Source of the DNA: Weissella confusa
GTDB lineage: Bacteria; Bacillota; Bacilli; Lactobacillales; Lactobacillaceae
Length of the DNA stretch: 64,000 bases
Assembly: GCA_016466735.1 (NCBI GenBank)
Contig: JAAOED010000001.1
Coordinates: forward strand, 124,001-188,000
Reading direction: 5' to 3'
Position 1 is the stretch's first letter, and each line of letters begins with the position of its first letter. Positions 1 through 8,427 of the stretch are shown piece after piece. The notes under the pieces were generated by a model that worked only from the letters and a program-made list of their open reading frames with translations, was not told the origin of the DNA and searched no databases. Position numbers and translations under genes: made by a program.

Positions 1-1
1 T

Positions 2-502
2 CACGCTGGGTCAATTTTACTAATTGCGTTTGGTCTCGATGCCTTTTTGGAAACAATCGCCGGTGTTATTTTAATTTGGCGTTTGCGCGCGGAATATAAC
101 GGTGCAGATGCGAAAACGGTGGCTCGTGTTGAACGCACGGCTAGTCGCTTGGTAAAGGGCATCTTGTTGTTGCTTTCGGGATATGTGTTGATTACTTCGG
201 TTATGAATTTGATTAACCATGAAATGCCAGCGGAAAGCGGAATTGGGTTGGTCATTGCGATTATGTCAGTTGTTTTGATGCCGATTATGACGACGATGAA
301 GCGTCGTATCGGTGATCGTATTCAATCTGAAGCGTTGCGTGATGACGCGATGTGTAATGTCACGTGTGCTGTATTAGCTGCGCTTGTATTAGGTGGCATG
401 GTGCTAACGGCCTTGTTTGGTCTATGGTGGGCAGATGCGGTTGAAGCAATCTTGTTTGCGATTTATGTGGGCCGTGAAGGTTTGGAATTGTTTGAAAAGT
501 AA
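2..502 (+). CDS. cation transporter, C-terminal part (5' end outside window)
   Basis: The frame is open from the window edge, so this is the end of a longer gene. An internal TTG at 47 is not a credible start. The visible part reads as four hydrophobic segments. An early stretch (AFGLDAF-ETIAGVILIWRLR) resembles the second membrane helix of the cation-diffusion-facilitator-like family, and a later RDDA-containing helix plus a WWADA segment fit the same family. It probably exports a divalent metal across the cytoplasmic membrane. The metal is not predictable from this fragment. A strong hairpin terminator follows directly, so it is transcribed separately from the sugar genes downstream. Family assignment is by recalled similarity only. 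Confidence 0.6.
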   Translation, partial: HAGSILLIAFGLDAFLETIAGVILIWRLRAEYNGADAKTVARVERTASRLVKGILLLLSGYVLITSVMNLINHEMPAESGIGLVIAIMSVVLMPIMTTMKRRIGDRIQSEALRDDAMCNVTCAVLAALVLGGMVLTALFGLWWADAVEAILFAIYVGREGLELFEK

Positions 503-525
503 ACAGTTAATATGTAATTAATAAG

Positions 526-568
526 CTGGATGATATTGATTTGATGGTCAATGTCATCCAGTTTTTTT
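526..568 (+). terminator. rho-independent terminator after cation transporter
   Basis: CTGGATGA pairs with TCATCCAG, extended by ATTGA/TCAAT across a short loop, followed by seven T residues. Confidence 0.85.
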
Positions 569-613
569 GTGCATCTATCTGAAAAATAACGACTCGTTAA
601 AAAACGAAACTTG

Positions 614-627
614 TGAAAGCGTTTTCA
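614..627 (+). promoter_or_regulatory. perfect catabolite-responsive element (cre)
   Basis: TGAAAGCGTTTTCA matches the CcpA operator consensus TGWAANCGNTNWCA at every position and is symmetrically extended by TG/CA. It lies about 57 bp upstream of the sugar uptake gene, so CcpA control of uptake plus kinase is the simple inference. Confidence 0.85.
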
Positions 628-683
628 CACGAGTAGCGTAATAAATGTTGATAGGAAATTTTTGATTTGGAGGAATTATTGAT

Positions 684-1637
684 ATGTCGATATTGATTGC
701 GTTGGTACCAGCGTTAGCGTGGGGGTCGGTAGGGATTGTGACCACCAAGGCTGGTGGGACGGCTGCCCAAGGAATCATGGGAATGACGATTGGGGCCATC
801 TTACTTGGCTTCGGCACGTTGGCATTTTTCGTTATTCCGAATGCCGGCATGGATTATGCATTTAATTCACGTATTTGGTTGGTAGGATTTATCTCAGGAT
901 TAATCTGGGCAGTTGGTCAGGTTGGTCAATTGATTGGTTTTAAGAAGTTAGGGGTGTCGATCGGAAATCCGTTGTCGACATCTGGTCAAATTGTTGGAAA
1001 TGCCTTGATGGCAGCTGCGGTGCTAGGTGAATGGCACACAGGGCGCATGTGGTTCTTTGGTTTGCTATCAATTGCGTTAGTAACTGGTGGGGCGCTTTTG
1101 ACGACGGTGCGCGATAAAAATGCGCCGGTCGAAACCAATCCGGAACGTGATTTCAAAGGTGGTGTGACGGCAGTTATTGTTTCAACGCTAGCCTTTATGA
1201 TGTACTTTGTTTTGCCAAACTTGTTGAATAAGTGGGGCTACATTTCAGATGCTATTCACAATCAAAATAATGGGTTGGATTACATGACAGCGATCGTTGC
1301 ACCACAGTCAATTGGACAAATCCTGGGTGCATGGCTGATTGTGGCCTTCTACTTTAAGGAGACGCGTAACATCTTCAAGATTGGCACGGCGCGTCAAATT
1401 ATCACGGGGTTAGTTTGGGCGCTTGGAAATGTCTTTATGTTTATCTCAACTGGAAATCCAGAGGTTGGGCAAGCCACAGCGACAACCCTTTCTCAAACGG
1501 GAATTATTGTCGGAACGTTCGGGGCGATTTTTATCCTTGGTGAACGCAAAACGCCCCGTCAAATGGGTTATATTTTCTTAGGAACGGTATTGGTAATTGT
1601 GGGGGCAATTTTGATTTCGAAGTTGTCAGTATTGTAA
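684..1637 (+). CDS. GRP-family sugar uptake protein (GlcU-like)
   Basis: A 317-residue, very hydrophobic protein with about ten predicted membrane helices. It fits the glucose/ribose uptake (GRP) branch of the drug/metabolite transporter superfamily, which imports sugar by proton symport without phosphorylation. The N-terminal MSILIALVPALAWGSVG and the LSQTGIIVGTFGAI segment near residue 270 are typical. An AGGAGG-like Shine-Dalgarno sits about 10 bp before the ATG. Its gene is followed after 27 bp by a ROK sugar kinase, which would phosphorylate the free sugar, and preceded by a perfect cre. A related gene lies at 11942. Glucose is the most likely substrate but not proven. Confidence 0.85.
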   Translation: MSILIALVPALAWGSVGIVTTKAGGTAAQGIMGMTIGAILLGFGTLAFFVIPNAGMDYAFNSRIWLVGFISGLIWAVGQVGQLIGFKKLGVSIGNPLSTSGQIVGNALMAAAVLGEWHTGRMWFFGLLSIALVTGGALLTTVRDKNAPVETNPERDFKGGVTAVIVSTLAFMMYFVLPNLLNKWGYISDAIHNQNNGLDYMTAIVAPQSIGQILGAWLIVAFYFKETRNIFKIGTARQIITGLVWALGNVFMFISTGNPEVGQATATTLSQTGIIVGTFGAIFILGERKTPRQMGYIFLGTVLVIVGAILISKLSVL

Positions 1638-1664
1638 GTGTTTTAAATTAGGGGGATTAAAAAT

Positions 1665-2543
1665 ATGGCACTTTTGGGAGCTATTGAAGCAGGTGGTACA
1701 AAGTTTGTGGTTGCGGTGGCAGAACAGGAGAATCCTGATGTTGTCGTTGCACGTGAAAGTTTTCCAACCCTGGATGGCGCGGGGACGATTGCACAGGTGA
1801 TTGATTTTTTTGATCGCTATGATGATATCGCAGCCATCGGGATTGCTGCGTTTGGACCGGTTGATATCAATCCGGACAGTCGTACGTATGGATATGTCCT
1901 AGATACACCGAAGCGAGGTTGGTCAGGCTATGATTTTCTAGGTGCGATGAAGGCATGGCGTGATATTCCGTACTACTGGACGACAGATGTGAATGGTGCC
2001 GGCTGGGCTGAGTATGTGTCAGGTGCAGCGAAGGACGTTGAAAATGTCGTGTATCTGACAGTTGGAACAGGCGTTGGTGCCGGTATTATTCAACATGGGC
2101 ACTTGTTAAGCGGTAATTCACACCCTGAAGCTGGGCACATTATGATGCGTAAGCACCCACAAGACAGTTATGTTGGTCACTGCCCATTCCACGGGGACAA
2201 CTGCTTGGAAGGACTGGCGGCTGGTCCGGCCATCGAAGACCGTTGGCAAGAATCAGCTAAGTCGTTGCCGGATGATCACTTGGCGTGGGAAATCGAAGCG
2301 TACTACTTGGCACAAGCGGCCGTTACGTACACGGTTATTTTGCGCCCAGATCGCATTGTATTTGGTGGTGGGGTGCCACACCGTGAAGTATTGTTGCCAA
2401 TGGTGCGTAAGTCATTTGCAGAACAGTTAGCAGATTACCTACCAGTTGATGACCTGGATAAGTACTTGGTGACGGTCGGAAACGGTGATAACGCCGGTAT
2501 CCTCGGTTGCTTCTACTTGGCAAAGCAATTGGTTGAAGCTTAA
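1665..2543 (+). CDS. ROK-family sugar kinase (fructokinase-like)
   Basis: A 292-residue cytoplasmic kinase. The N-terminal AIEAGGTKF is the phosphate-binding motif of ROK kinases, TVGTGVGAGII is the second one, and the GHIMMRKHP...HCPFHGDNCLEG region carries the His/Cys zinc site and catalytic surroundings of fructokinase-type members. It would phosphorylate fructose or glucose with ATP. The 27-bp gap from the GRP transporter and the shared cre suggest one operon in which sugar enters free and is phosphorylated here. It ends at a strong bidirectional terminator. Fructokinase versus glucokinase cannot be settled from sequence alone. Confidence 0.85.
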   Translation: MALLGAIEAGGTKFVVAVAEQENPDVVVARESFPTLDGAGTIAQVIDFFDRYDDIAAIGIAAFGPVDINPDSRTYGYVLDTPKRGWSGYDFLGAMKAWRDIPYYWTTDVNGAGWAEYVSGAAKDVENVVYLTVGTGVGAGIIQHGHLLSGNSHPEAGHIMMRKHPQDSYVGHCPFHGDNCLEGLAAGPAIEDRWQESAKSLPDDHLAWEIEAYYLAQAAVTYTVILRPDRIVFGGGVPHREVLLPMVRKSFAEQLADYLPVDDLDKYLVTVGNGDNAGILGCFYLAKQLVEA

Positions 2544-2549
2544 TTAATG

Positions 2550-2587
2550 AAAAACGCAGTGATTCGCGATTGAATCACTGCGTTTTT
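2550..2587. terminator. bidirectional terminator between convergent operons
   Basis: A 15-16 bp stem (AAACGCAGTGATTC with its complement) is flanked by A-run and T-run, so it can stop both the kinase operon and the oppositely oriented polymerase operon. It overlaps the last codons of the minus-strand YolD-like gene. Confidence 0.85.
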
Positions 2588-2952
2588 TGCGCCCACCATA
2601 AATTTGATAACGGTATACGGGTGCCACCGATAATGATGTCTGATTCGGTATAACCGGTGACTAAACCGGTTATAATCGGTGGCACTGCACCATCTGTATC
2701 TGAATAATTTTCTTGCACGGCTACTTCTTCGTGTCGGCCGAAAGCATCGAATATGATGGCAGTCATGTCAGCCAAGCTCATTTCTGGCATGCGTTTGCGA
2801 TTTTGACGGGCAAATTCTAAGGCTTCCTTCTTTTTGACGTCCTCAGTGTGGTCAGACAGGTAGTATCCTTGCCATTTCACCATGCCGCGATCTTGATAAT
2901 CGTGGCTGAAAAAGTAGGCTGCCCGTTCGAACATGTCCTGTTCATCATCCAT
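2575..2952 (-). CDS. YolD-like protein, partner of the Y-family polymerase
   Basis: I place the start at the ATG at 2952 (protein MDDEQDMFERAAYFF..., 125 residues), because GGAGGAAA lies just upstream. A longer frame to 3069 would run deep into the polymerase gene. The gene overlaps the 3' end of the polymerase gene by 8 bp, so the two are translationally coupled. The pairing of a YolD-like protein with a UmuC/UvrX-type polymerase is common in Firmicutes chromosomes, plasmids and phages. The protein has a variable acidic N-terminus and a compact C-terminal beta-rich end (GTRIPLSNLWWA). Its molecular role is not established. Confidence 0.75.
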   Translation of the reverse strand: MDDEQDMFERAAYFFSHDYQDRGMVKWQGYYLSDHTEDVKKKEALEFARQNRKRMPEMSLADMTAIIFDAFGRHEEVAVQENYSDTDGAVPPIITGLVTGYTESDIIIGGTRIPLSNLWWAQKTQ

Positions 2953-4258
2953 AGGCGTTTCCTCCGTTGTGACCACCAACCAAACCGATGCGGTTAAGCA
3001 TTGTACCACCGGCAACGCTAGAGCTTTTAAAAACAGCACCAACGCCGAATTTTTTGCGAATATCATCAATGACGGTATCGATGGTTCGTTGGCGTGTATT
3101 AATCACGACCGGGGTAAACAGGTCGATTTGCTCAACGCCTTCAGGAGCCAGTCGGCCGGCGCTGACGTAAACGTTGCGCACGACTTGTCCCTCATAATGT
3201 TGCCTAAAAATATCGCGGAGTGCATTAGTGATTGGCAAACTAAGATTAGTCGCATCGATTGTTAGTTGACCCCCGAAACCGTGCGATTGATTCGTTTCTC
3301 GATATCCAAAGCCGATGCCAAGGCTAATCTGACTCGCGACCATGTGTTTGGCGCGCAGACGACTCGCGACTTGCTCGCCAATTTCACGAATCACAACTTC
3401 AATTTCGGTTGGATTGTCGTAGTCGCGAGGGAGAACTTGCCCGTTGCTAAATGAACTTTCTTTTGGTCGATATTTTTGTTTAATCAAACTACGATCGATG
3501 CCCCAAGCCAGTGCGTATAGTTCAACGCCTTTAACGCCGAATTTTTCTTTAAGACGGTAAGGGTTAGTTGCAGCCAAATCGCGCATTGAAAAAATCCCCA
3601 AGCGACGCAATTTTTTAGCGGTACGTGACCCAATACTCCAAACGTCATCAAGTTTTTCGATAGGCCATAAAACGTCGGGAATAGTTTCATAATGCCATTC
3701 ACCAATTAAATCATCGGCATGCTTAGCGGTTAAATCAAGTGCCATCTTAGCCATTGCAGGGTTGTCACCAATGCCGACGGTTAGGTAGATGCCAGTTGCA
3801 TCACGAACCTCTTGTTGAATGATGCGTGCCACTTCGTAATCGGTCAGGGTGCGATGATATTTAGACTCTAAATAACGCCAACTATCGGTCAAATCAAGCA
3901 ACGATTCGTCGATTGAATAGATGTGTAAATCTTCTTCGGCGACAAATTTCCGATAAATGTCATTAATTTGTTTGTTTTTTTGAATATAGTAGTTCATACG
4001 AGGCTGCACAATGGCCAGGCGCGGATCACGGGGCACATCACGCTGTCGCATAACGTTAGACACCCCGAGGACCTTTTTGGCCTGGGGCGAGGCAGCTAAG
4101 ACAAGACCGCCATTTGTGTTTTCTTGTTGACTCATCACGACCAGGAGTGACTTGAGGGGATTGAGTCCCAAATCGACACTTTCAACGCTAGCGTAAAAGC
4201 TTTTTGAGTCGATAACCATCACGTGCCGGGCGGTTTCTTTTTGGTAGACATCGACCAT
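2945..4258 (-). CDS. Y-family translesion DNA polymerase (UmuC/UvrX type)
   Basis: A 437-residue polymerase of the ImpB/MucB/SamB family. MVIDSKSFYASVE near residue 15 carries the first metal-binding aspartate (D17) and the aromatic steric-gate region. YSIDESLLDL at 115-124 carries the D117-E118 pair. A helix-hairpin-helix region follows near 205-225 (WSIGSRTAKKLRRLGI), then the little-finger domain. It would copy damaged DNA. GAGG lies upstream of the ATG, and a 44-bp perfect palindrome overlaps the predicted promoter, so the gene is very probably repressed until DNA damage. The YolD-like gene follows with overlap. Confidence 0.9.
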   Translation of the reverse strand: MVDVYQKETARHVMVIDSKSFYASVESVDLGLNPLKSLLVVMSQQENTNGGLVLAASPQAKKVLGVSNVMRQRDVPRDPRLAIVQPRMNYYIQKNKQINDIYRKFVAEEDLHIYSIDESLLDLTDSWRYLESKYHRTLTDYEVARIIQQEVRDATGIYLTVGIGDNPAMAKMALDLTAKHADDLIGEWHYETIPDVLWPIEKLDDVWSIGSRTAKKLRRLGIFSMRDLAATNPYRLKEKFGVKGVELYALAWGIDRSLIKQKYRPKESSFSNGQVLPRDYDNPTEIEVVIREIGEQVASRLRAKHMVASQISLGIGFGYRETNQSHGFGGQLTIDATNLSLPITNALRDIFRQHYEGQVVRNVYVSAGRLAPEGVEQIDLFTPVVINTRQRTIDTVIDDIRKKFGVGAVFKSSSVAGGTMLNRIGLVGGHNGGNAYG

Positions 4259-4276
4259 CAGAATGACCTCTATTTA

Positions 4277-4320
4277 TGTATATTAGGTTTATCCTAACGT
4301 TAGGATAAACCTAATATACA
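4277..4320. promoter_or_regulatory. 44-bp perfect palindrome, candidate damage-response operator
   Basis: The arms 4277-4296 and 4301-4320 are exact reverse complements around the central ACGT. Each arm contains its own dyad of the form TTAGG-N5-CCTAA (4283-4297 and 4300-4314), whose centres are 17 bp apart. It overlaps the -10 region of the polymerase promoter. Two adjacent operators for a LexA- or HdiR-like repressor is the likely meaning. The half-site does not match the Bacillus LexA consensus as I know it. Confidence 0.8.
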
Positions 4321-4341
4321 CCCTTTAGAAAATCTTTGCAA
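4313..4341 (-). promoter_or_regulatory. predicted promoter of the polymerase operon
   Basis: Reading the minus strand, TTGCAA (4341-4336) and TATATT (4318-4313) are separated by 17 bp. The -10 box is inside the palindrome, which fits repression by steric block. Confidence 0.65.
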
Positions 4342-4374
4342 ACACGAAAACGCTTGATACAACTGTGTTTTTAA

Positions 4375-4417
4375 CAAAAAATAGCACCAACCCGCATGGT
4401 TATGCGAGTTGGTGCTA
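4375..4417 (-). terminator. terminator of the FAD protein operon
   Basis: On the minus strand, ATAGCACCAACTCGCAT folds on its near-perfect complement with a short loop and is followed by a T run, 20 bp after the stop codon of the gene ending at 4438. Confidence 0.85.
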
Positions 4418-4437
4418 TTACTTTTAATGTCTAATTA

Positions 4438-6288
4438 TTAACCAAAGATGTGGTAGGCGATGTTTTCGGCATCACGCAAGTTCTTGTCGTTAACACCTGA
4501 ACGAGGTGCGAACGTCGTAAACCATGACCAACCTTCAGTGGGAACACCCCATACGTACAAGCCGTCGACTTCGTTATCGTTTTCATCGATAACAACCAAC
4601 GTTTCCTTGTTCATGCGCGTACCACCGACAACATAAGTTGAGCCATCGGCCTTCGTGTATTCCGCAGCGCTCAAAACGCCACGATCACGCAAGTTAGCAA
4701 CCAATGGGTTAACTGAGTTTGCCAATGAAACAGCGAACAAGCGGGCCTCAACTAGGTTGTTAACAGCCCATGAGTTACCACGGTTATCTGTTGCTAGGTA
4801 GTGATCGTCTTGGACAGAAACGGCCAAACCAGGGCCGGCAATCGTCAAAACGCCGGCTTCGATCAAAGCACGCATTTGCTCAACACGTAGGACAGGAGGT
4901 CCAACGGAAATCAATGAGTTGAATGGGTTGAACTTTGAAAGGAACTTAGCATACTCATCAGCTGACAAGTAACCAGCATCCAAGTAGTGACGGATGATAC
5001 CACGAACGTCACGCAACATATCGAAGGCACCAGCATATGGTGCATCGTTGTTACCTTGGTAAGCATCGTTGATGTCCCAAGTTAGGTAGTTCATCATGAA
5101 GTCGCTGTATTCAACTTCAGCAGGTACGTCGTTAACTGGGTTCAAAATACGTTCCCAATCCATGATGTACTCTTCGGAAACACCAAACTTACGGGCAGTT
5201 TCGTTCAAGTTGTCACTCTCGGCCAAAGCGTTCATAAACGTTTCAGCGTTAAATGGCCATGTCACACCCAAATCGTTAATCGTGTTTTGGTAGTGCTTGT
5301 ACTCCAATTCCTTACGCAACAACGTAAAGAATTCATCGTAAGACACTTGACCGTTTGACTTTGCAGCCAAGGCGTCCAAGTTTTCGCTCGTAAAGAACTT
5401 TGGTTGGTAACCTTCAGCTTCAACCTTTTGGTTAACACCACGGGCGTGCATAGGCAATCCCTTGCGAGAACCGGCAATCATGTGTGGCTCCTTACCTGAT
5501 GGCAAGTAGTACAAGACTCCGTTGTTATCACGAGAAAAACGTCCGCCACGGCTAATCGTCAACTTAGCGATGTAGTCGAAGAAGCTCAATCCCAAACCAC
5601 GCAAAACAACCTTTTCGCGTGCTGGCACGGCATCCAAGTCGGCTTCAGATGGGTGTGTTGGTGCGACGTACAACAAGTCAGCGTTTTCATCTGCTGCGGC
5701 AGCGAAAACCTTTTGCTCGTCGTCCAAGTCGTTATCAACGTGACCCAAAGCCATAACAACATGATCAGCCTTAACTGATGAATTGTCTTCCAAAGTTACC
5801 GTGTAGTCATCACCATTCTTCACAACATCTGAAACAGACTTGCGCTCGTATGACAATGTCACGTTAGCTGGTACGTGGGCACCCAAGTGTTCAAAGAACC
5901 ATTGTGAATACACACCAAACAAGGCACGTGAAGTGAAACGGTTAGGGTTAATGCGCGTCAACTCGTCCAAGAAGTAGGCTTCGTTTTCGAAGTTGTGCAT
6001 CTTAACGTATTCCTTACCGTAAGTTACAGCCCACTCGTAGAAGTTAGGTCCGTATAGGGCAGTAGATGCATGGTTAGGAACTGATGGATCTGTGAACAAC
6101 GTCAATTGTTGTGTCACAGTGTTCATCAAAAATGTTGGATCTTGATCTGGATTCCAAACACGACCTCCAATTGGGAATGGGTCGTATAACGTAATGTCTA
6201 CGGGGTCAGTCGTCTTCTTGGCGTGCGCCATCAAGCGCTCAACCAACGTCAAGTTTCGAGGACCAGCTCCGACCAATGCAATATTCAT
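4438..6288 (-). CDS. FAD/NAD(P)-binding oxidoreductase-like protein
   Basis: A 616-residue protein starting with IALVGAGPRNL, a dinucleotide-binding motif of the GxGxxN type seen in the FAD-NAD(P)-binding family near lysine/ornithine N-monooxygenases. A second Rossmann-type element (VVMALGHVD near residue 180) and a C-terminal GLYVWGVPTEGW region are visible. It probably uses FAD, but no substrate can be assigned. The ATG at 6288 shares one base with the stop of the upstream NAD(P)H-hydrate epimerase gene (TAATG), so the two are translationally coupled. That links it loosely to nicotinamide cofactor chemistry, which is inference. A strong terminator follows. Confidence 0.7.
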   Translation of the reverse strand: MNIALVGAGPRNLTLVERLMAHAKKTTDPVDITLYDPFPIGGRVWNPDQDPTFLMNTVTQQLTLFTDPSVPNHASTALYGPNFYEWAVTYGKEYVKMHNFENEAYFLDELTRINPNRFTSRALFGVYSQWFFEHLGAHVPANVTLSYERKSVSDVVKNGDDYTVTLEDNSSVKADHVVMALGHVDNDLDDEQKVFAAAADENADLLYVAPTHPSEADLDAVPAREKVVLRGLGLSFFDYIAKLTISRGGRFSRDNNGVLYYLPSGKEPHMIAGSRKGLPMHARGVNQKVEAEGYQPKFFTSENLDALAAKSNGQVSYDEFFTLLRKELEYKHYQNTINDLGVTWPFNAETFMNALAESDNLNETARKFGVSEEYIMDWERILNPVNDVPAEVEYSDFMMNYLTWDINDAYQGNNDAPYAGAFDMLRDVRGIIRHYLDAGYLSADEYAKFLSKFNPFNSLISVGPPVLRVEQMRALIEAGVLTIAGPGLAVSVQDDHYLATDNRGNSWAVNNLVEARLFAVSLANSVNPLVANLRDRGVLSAAEYTKADGSTYVVGGTRMNKETLVVIDENDNEVDGLYVWGVPTEGWSWFTTFAPRSGVNDKNLRDAENIAYHIFG

Positions 6289-6953
6289 TAGTTCTCACTC
6301 TCTTCCTGCTTAAATGCTGCTAATTCTTCGGGTGAATAGATACCGATATCCTTCACATAGATGTTACCGGCACGCTTCAATCCTTCGTTTTGTAGCAACC
6401 CTTGCTTTGGGTAGGCAAAAGTTACCGTTGCGGTGGCACGAATGGCAGAGCCAAGGATTTCTCCCGTTGTCGCGTGCAAACCAGAAGGCACATCAACTGA
6501 GACAACTGGAATGTTTGCGGCATTTACTCGTTTAATAATATCACCAAGTTTGCTTGGAACGGGCTTAGAAAGGCCAATTCCAAACAAAGCATCGACGATA
6601 ACCGTGTAATTACGGAAATCACGGACACGATTTTGCGTTTCAATGCCGTATCCGCGAGCAATCTTCAATTGGGTAGCCGTGTTAGCCGTTGCACGATGCT
6701 CGTCGCCTAGAATAAGTAGGTCAACGTTGACTCCCTTTTGGGTCAACATACGAGCGATAGCCACGCCGTCACCACCGTTGTTACCCAAACCGGCGATGAC
6801 GAGGACGTTAGCCAAGTCGAATGATCCGGCCGCAAGAACTTCAATCACAGACATTGCGGCGCGCTCCATCAAAACTAATGAGGGCACACCAATTTCTTCG
6901 ATCGTGTAACGATCGAAGCGTTGCATGTCTTGTGCGGTTACTGCTTCAACCAT
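6288..6953 (-). CDS. nnrE: NAD(P)H-hydrate epimerase
   Basis: A 221-residue AIBP/YjeF-N domain protein. The start is the ATG at 6953 (MVEAVTAQDMQRFD), preceded by AAGGAGG at good spacing. A longer reading to 7013 lacks a ribosome site. VIAGLGNNGGDG near residue 55 is the nucleotide-binding signature, and VDALFGIGL and VDVPSGL are further family motifs. It interconverts the R and S epimers of hydrated NAD(P)H so that a dehydratase can repair them. Here the dehydratase domain is not fused. The gene is coupled to the FAD protein downstream. Confidence 0.9.
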   Translation of the reverse strand: MVEAVTAQDMQRFDRYTIEEIGVPSLVLMERAAMSVIEVLAAGSFDLANVLVIAGLGNNGGDGVAIARMLTQKGVNVDLLILGDEHRATANTATQLKIARGYGIETQNRVRDFRNYTVIVDALFGIGLSKPVPSKLGDIIKRVNAANIPVVSVDVPSGLHATTGEILGSAIRATATVTFAYPKQGLLQNEGLKRAGNIYVKDIGIYSPEELAAFKQEESEN

Positions 6954-7104
6954 GAAAAGTAACCTCCTTAATTTAATAGGTATAATAGCAAAAACGTCGT
7001 TTAGGACGTTCACAGTTTATTATATCGCAACTCACTGCTAAAATGTCTTTAGGAGCGTGTTTAGATTGACACAAAGTAAGTGAAGGAAAGAAGGACTATT
7101 CATA

Positions 7105-7443
7105 ATGAATGAAGGATCAATCCCAGAAGATATGACGCAAGTGGCTGACCGTGTGGCCTTGATGGCAGCACGTGGCTTCCCAGTTAGTGAAGATGATGTT
7201 ATCAAGGAGGCCCTAAAGCTAGGCTTCCAAGATATTATCGACGAGCGCATGGAAGGTAATTACTTTACGGTTCGTTGGGATGAGGATTTCCGCGCACTAC
7301 AAGTATTCGGTATTGGTAACGCCTATGAAGGTGAAGCAAAGCCGGAAGATGACCAACCTAGCTATATCGACCAATTTAAGGCAAACGCAATGAATGTTTG
7401 GCTTGCACTAGACCGTGCAGCAAGTAAAATTATTGGTCGTTAA
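7105..7443 (+). CDS. conserved hypothetical protein, 112 aa
   Basis: A small acidic soluble protein without signal peptide or membrane segment. A GAAAGAAGG ribosome site sits just before the ATG. I do not recognise a domain. The first half (DMTQVADRVALMAARGFPVSEDDVIKEALK, given here only as its main features: helical, with alternating charged residues) looks like an all-helical fold, and the middle (FTVRWDEDFRAL) looks like a short beta region. It stands alone between the divergent nnrE gene and the aquaporin gene. Codon use matches its neighbours, so it is a real resident gene. Confidence 0.7.
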   Translation: MNEGSIPEDMTQVADRVALMAARGFPVSEDDVIKEALKLGFQDIIDERMEGNYFTVRWDEDFRALQVFGIGNAYEGEAKPEDDQPSYIDQFKANAMNVWLALDRAASKIIGR

Positions 7444-7570
7444 ACTTAAAATTCTTTTAATGACAAACCTTAAAGCTGAATTTAAGACTAGTTGTGTTAT
7501 ATAGTAGGGACAGAAATTATTAACACTGTACGCTTGTCGTACAAATGTATATTAAGGGAGTTTTTTTATC

Positions 7571-8275
7571 ATGGAAAACATGCGCAAGTATCTTGCTGAG
7601 TTCTTCGGAACGTTGATGTTGGTTGCCATGGGAACTGGCGTTGTTGTCTTCGTCGGAACTCAAACTGGTCCATTGCCGGTTGCTTTGGCCTTTGGTTTGG
7701 CTGTTGTAGCCGGAGCATACGCCTTTGGTTCAATCTCAGGTGGTCACTTTAACCCAGCCGTTTCATTTGCTGCAGCCATTAACGGTCGCATCTCATGGAT
7801 GGGCTTCTTGGGTTACGTTGTTTCACAAATCATCGGTGCCTTTGCAGGTTCAGCTGTTGTTTTGGGATTCATGAAGGCTTTCGGTGCTCCAGCAGCAACG
7901 ATTAAGCAAGTTGGATTTGGTCAAACGAACTTTACGTCACCAATTTCATTCTTGTCAGCTTCATTGATTGAAGCATTCTTGACGTTCGTCTTTGTCTTGG
8001 TAATCTTGATGGTTACGGCTAAGAAGAACTCAGCTATCTCATCAGTTGCTCCATTGGTAATTGGTTTGACGTTGGCTGCTTTGATTATGCTTGGTTTGCA
8101 AGCAACTGGTGCTTCATTGAACCCTGCTCGTTCATTGGCTCCTGCTGCATTCCTTGCAATCTTCGGTTCATCAGCTGCGATTACTAACATTGGTGCTTAC
8201 ATCGTAGGTCCATTGGTTGGTGCCGCTTTGGCAGCCGTAGTTGCTAAGTTTGGTTTGGGTTCTGAAGAAGACTAA
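7571..8275 (+). CDS. MIP-family channel, aquaporin-like
   Basis: A 234-residue membrane channel with the two hallmark NPA motifs at residues 61-63 and 184-186, in the contexts GHFNPAVSF and SLNPARSLA. The residue after NPAR is Ser, which is typical of water channels, whereas glycerol facilitators have Asp there. Six helices and two half-helices are expected. The ATG at 7571 is preceded by AAGGGAG. Transport of water, possibly with small neutral solutes or organic acids as reported for lactic-acid-bacterial members, is likely. A strong terminator follows immediately. Confidence 0.9.
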   Translation: MENMRKYLAEFFGTLMLVAMGTGVVVFVGTQTGPLPVALAFGLAVVAGAYAFGSISGGHFNPAVSFAAAINGRISWMGFLGYVVSQIIGAFAGSAVVLGFMKAFGAPAATIKQVGFGQTNFTSPISFLSASLIEAFLTFVFVLVILMVTAKKNSAISSVAPLVIGLTLAALIMLGLQATGASLNPARSLAPAAFLAIFGSSAAITNIGAYIVGPLVGAALAAVVAKFGLGSEED

Positions 8276-8287
8276 TAATCAATCATT

Positions 8288-8323
8288 AAAATACGCATCG
8301 TCCAAGTGACGATGCGTATTTTT
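8288..8323 (+). terminator. terminator after aquaporin gene
   Basis: AATACGCATCGTC pairs with GACGATGCGTATT, short loop, T-rich tail. Confidence 0.85.
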
Positions 8324-8427
8324 GTTTTCAGGACAAAAATAATGCCTTTATTTTGTACACTCGGTAGGAAAGAGGCTAAAATAAAATCAACAAATCAAGA
8401 TTGGTCAAACCAAGGAGGGATTTCATC

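Noticed and set aside
4321-4360. A second cre near 4345 (GAAAACGCTTGATA)
   Set aside because: Too many mismatches at the conserved ends, and the gene behind it is a DNA repair gene.
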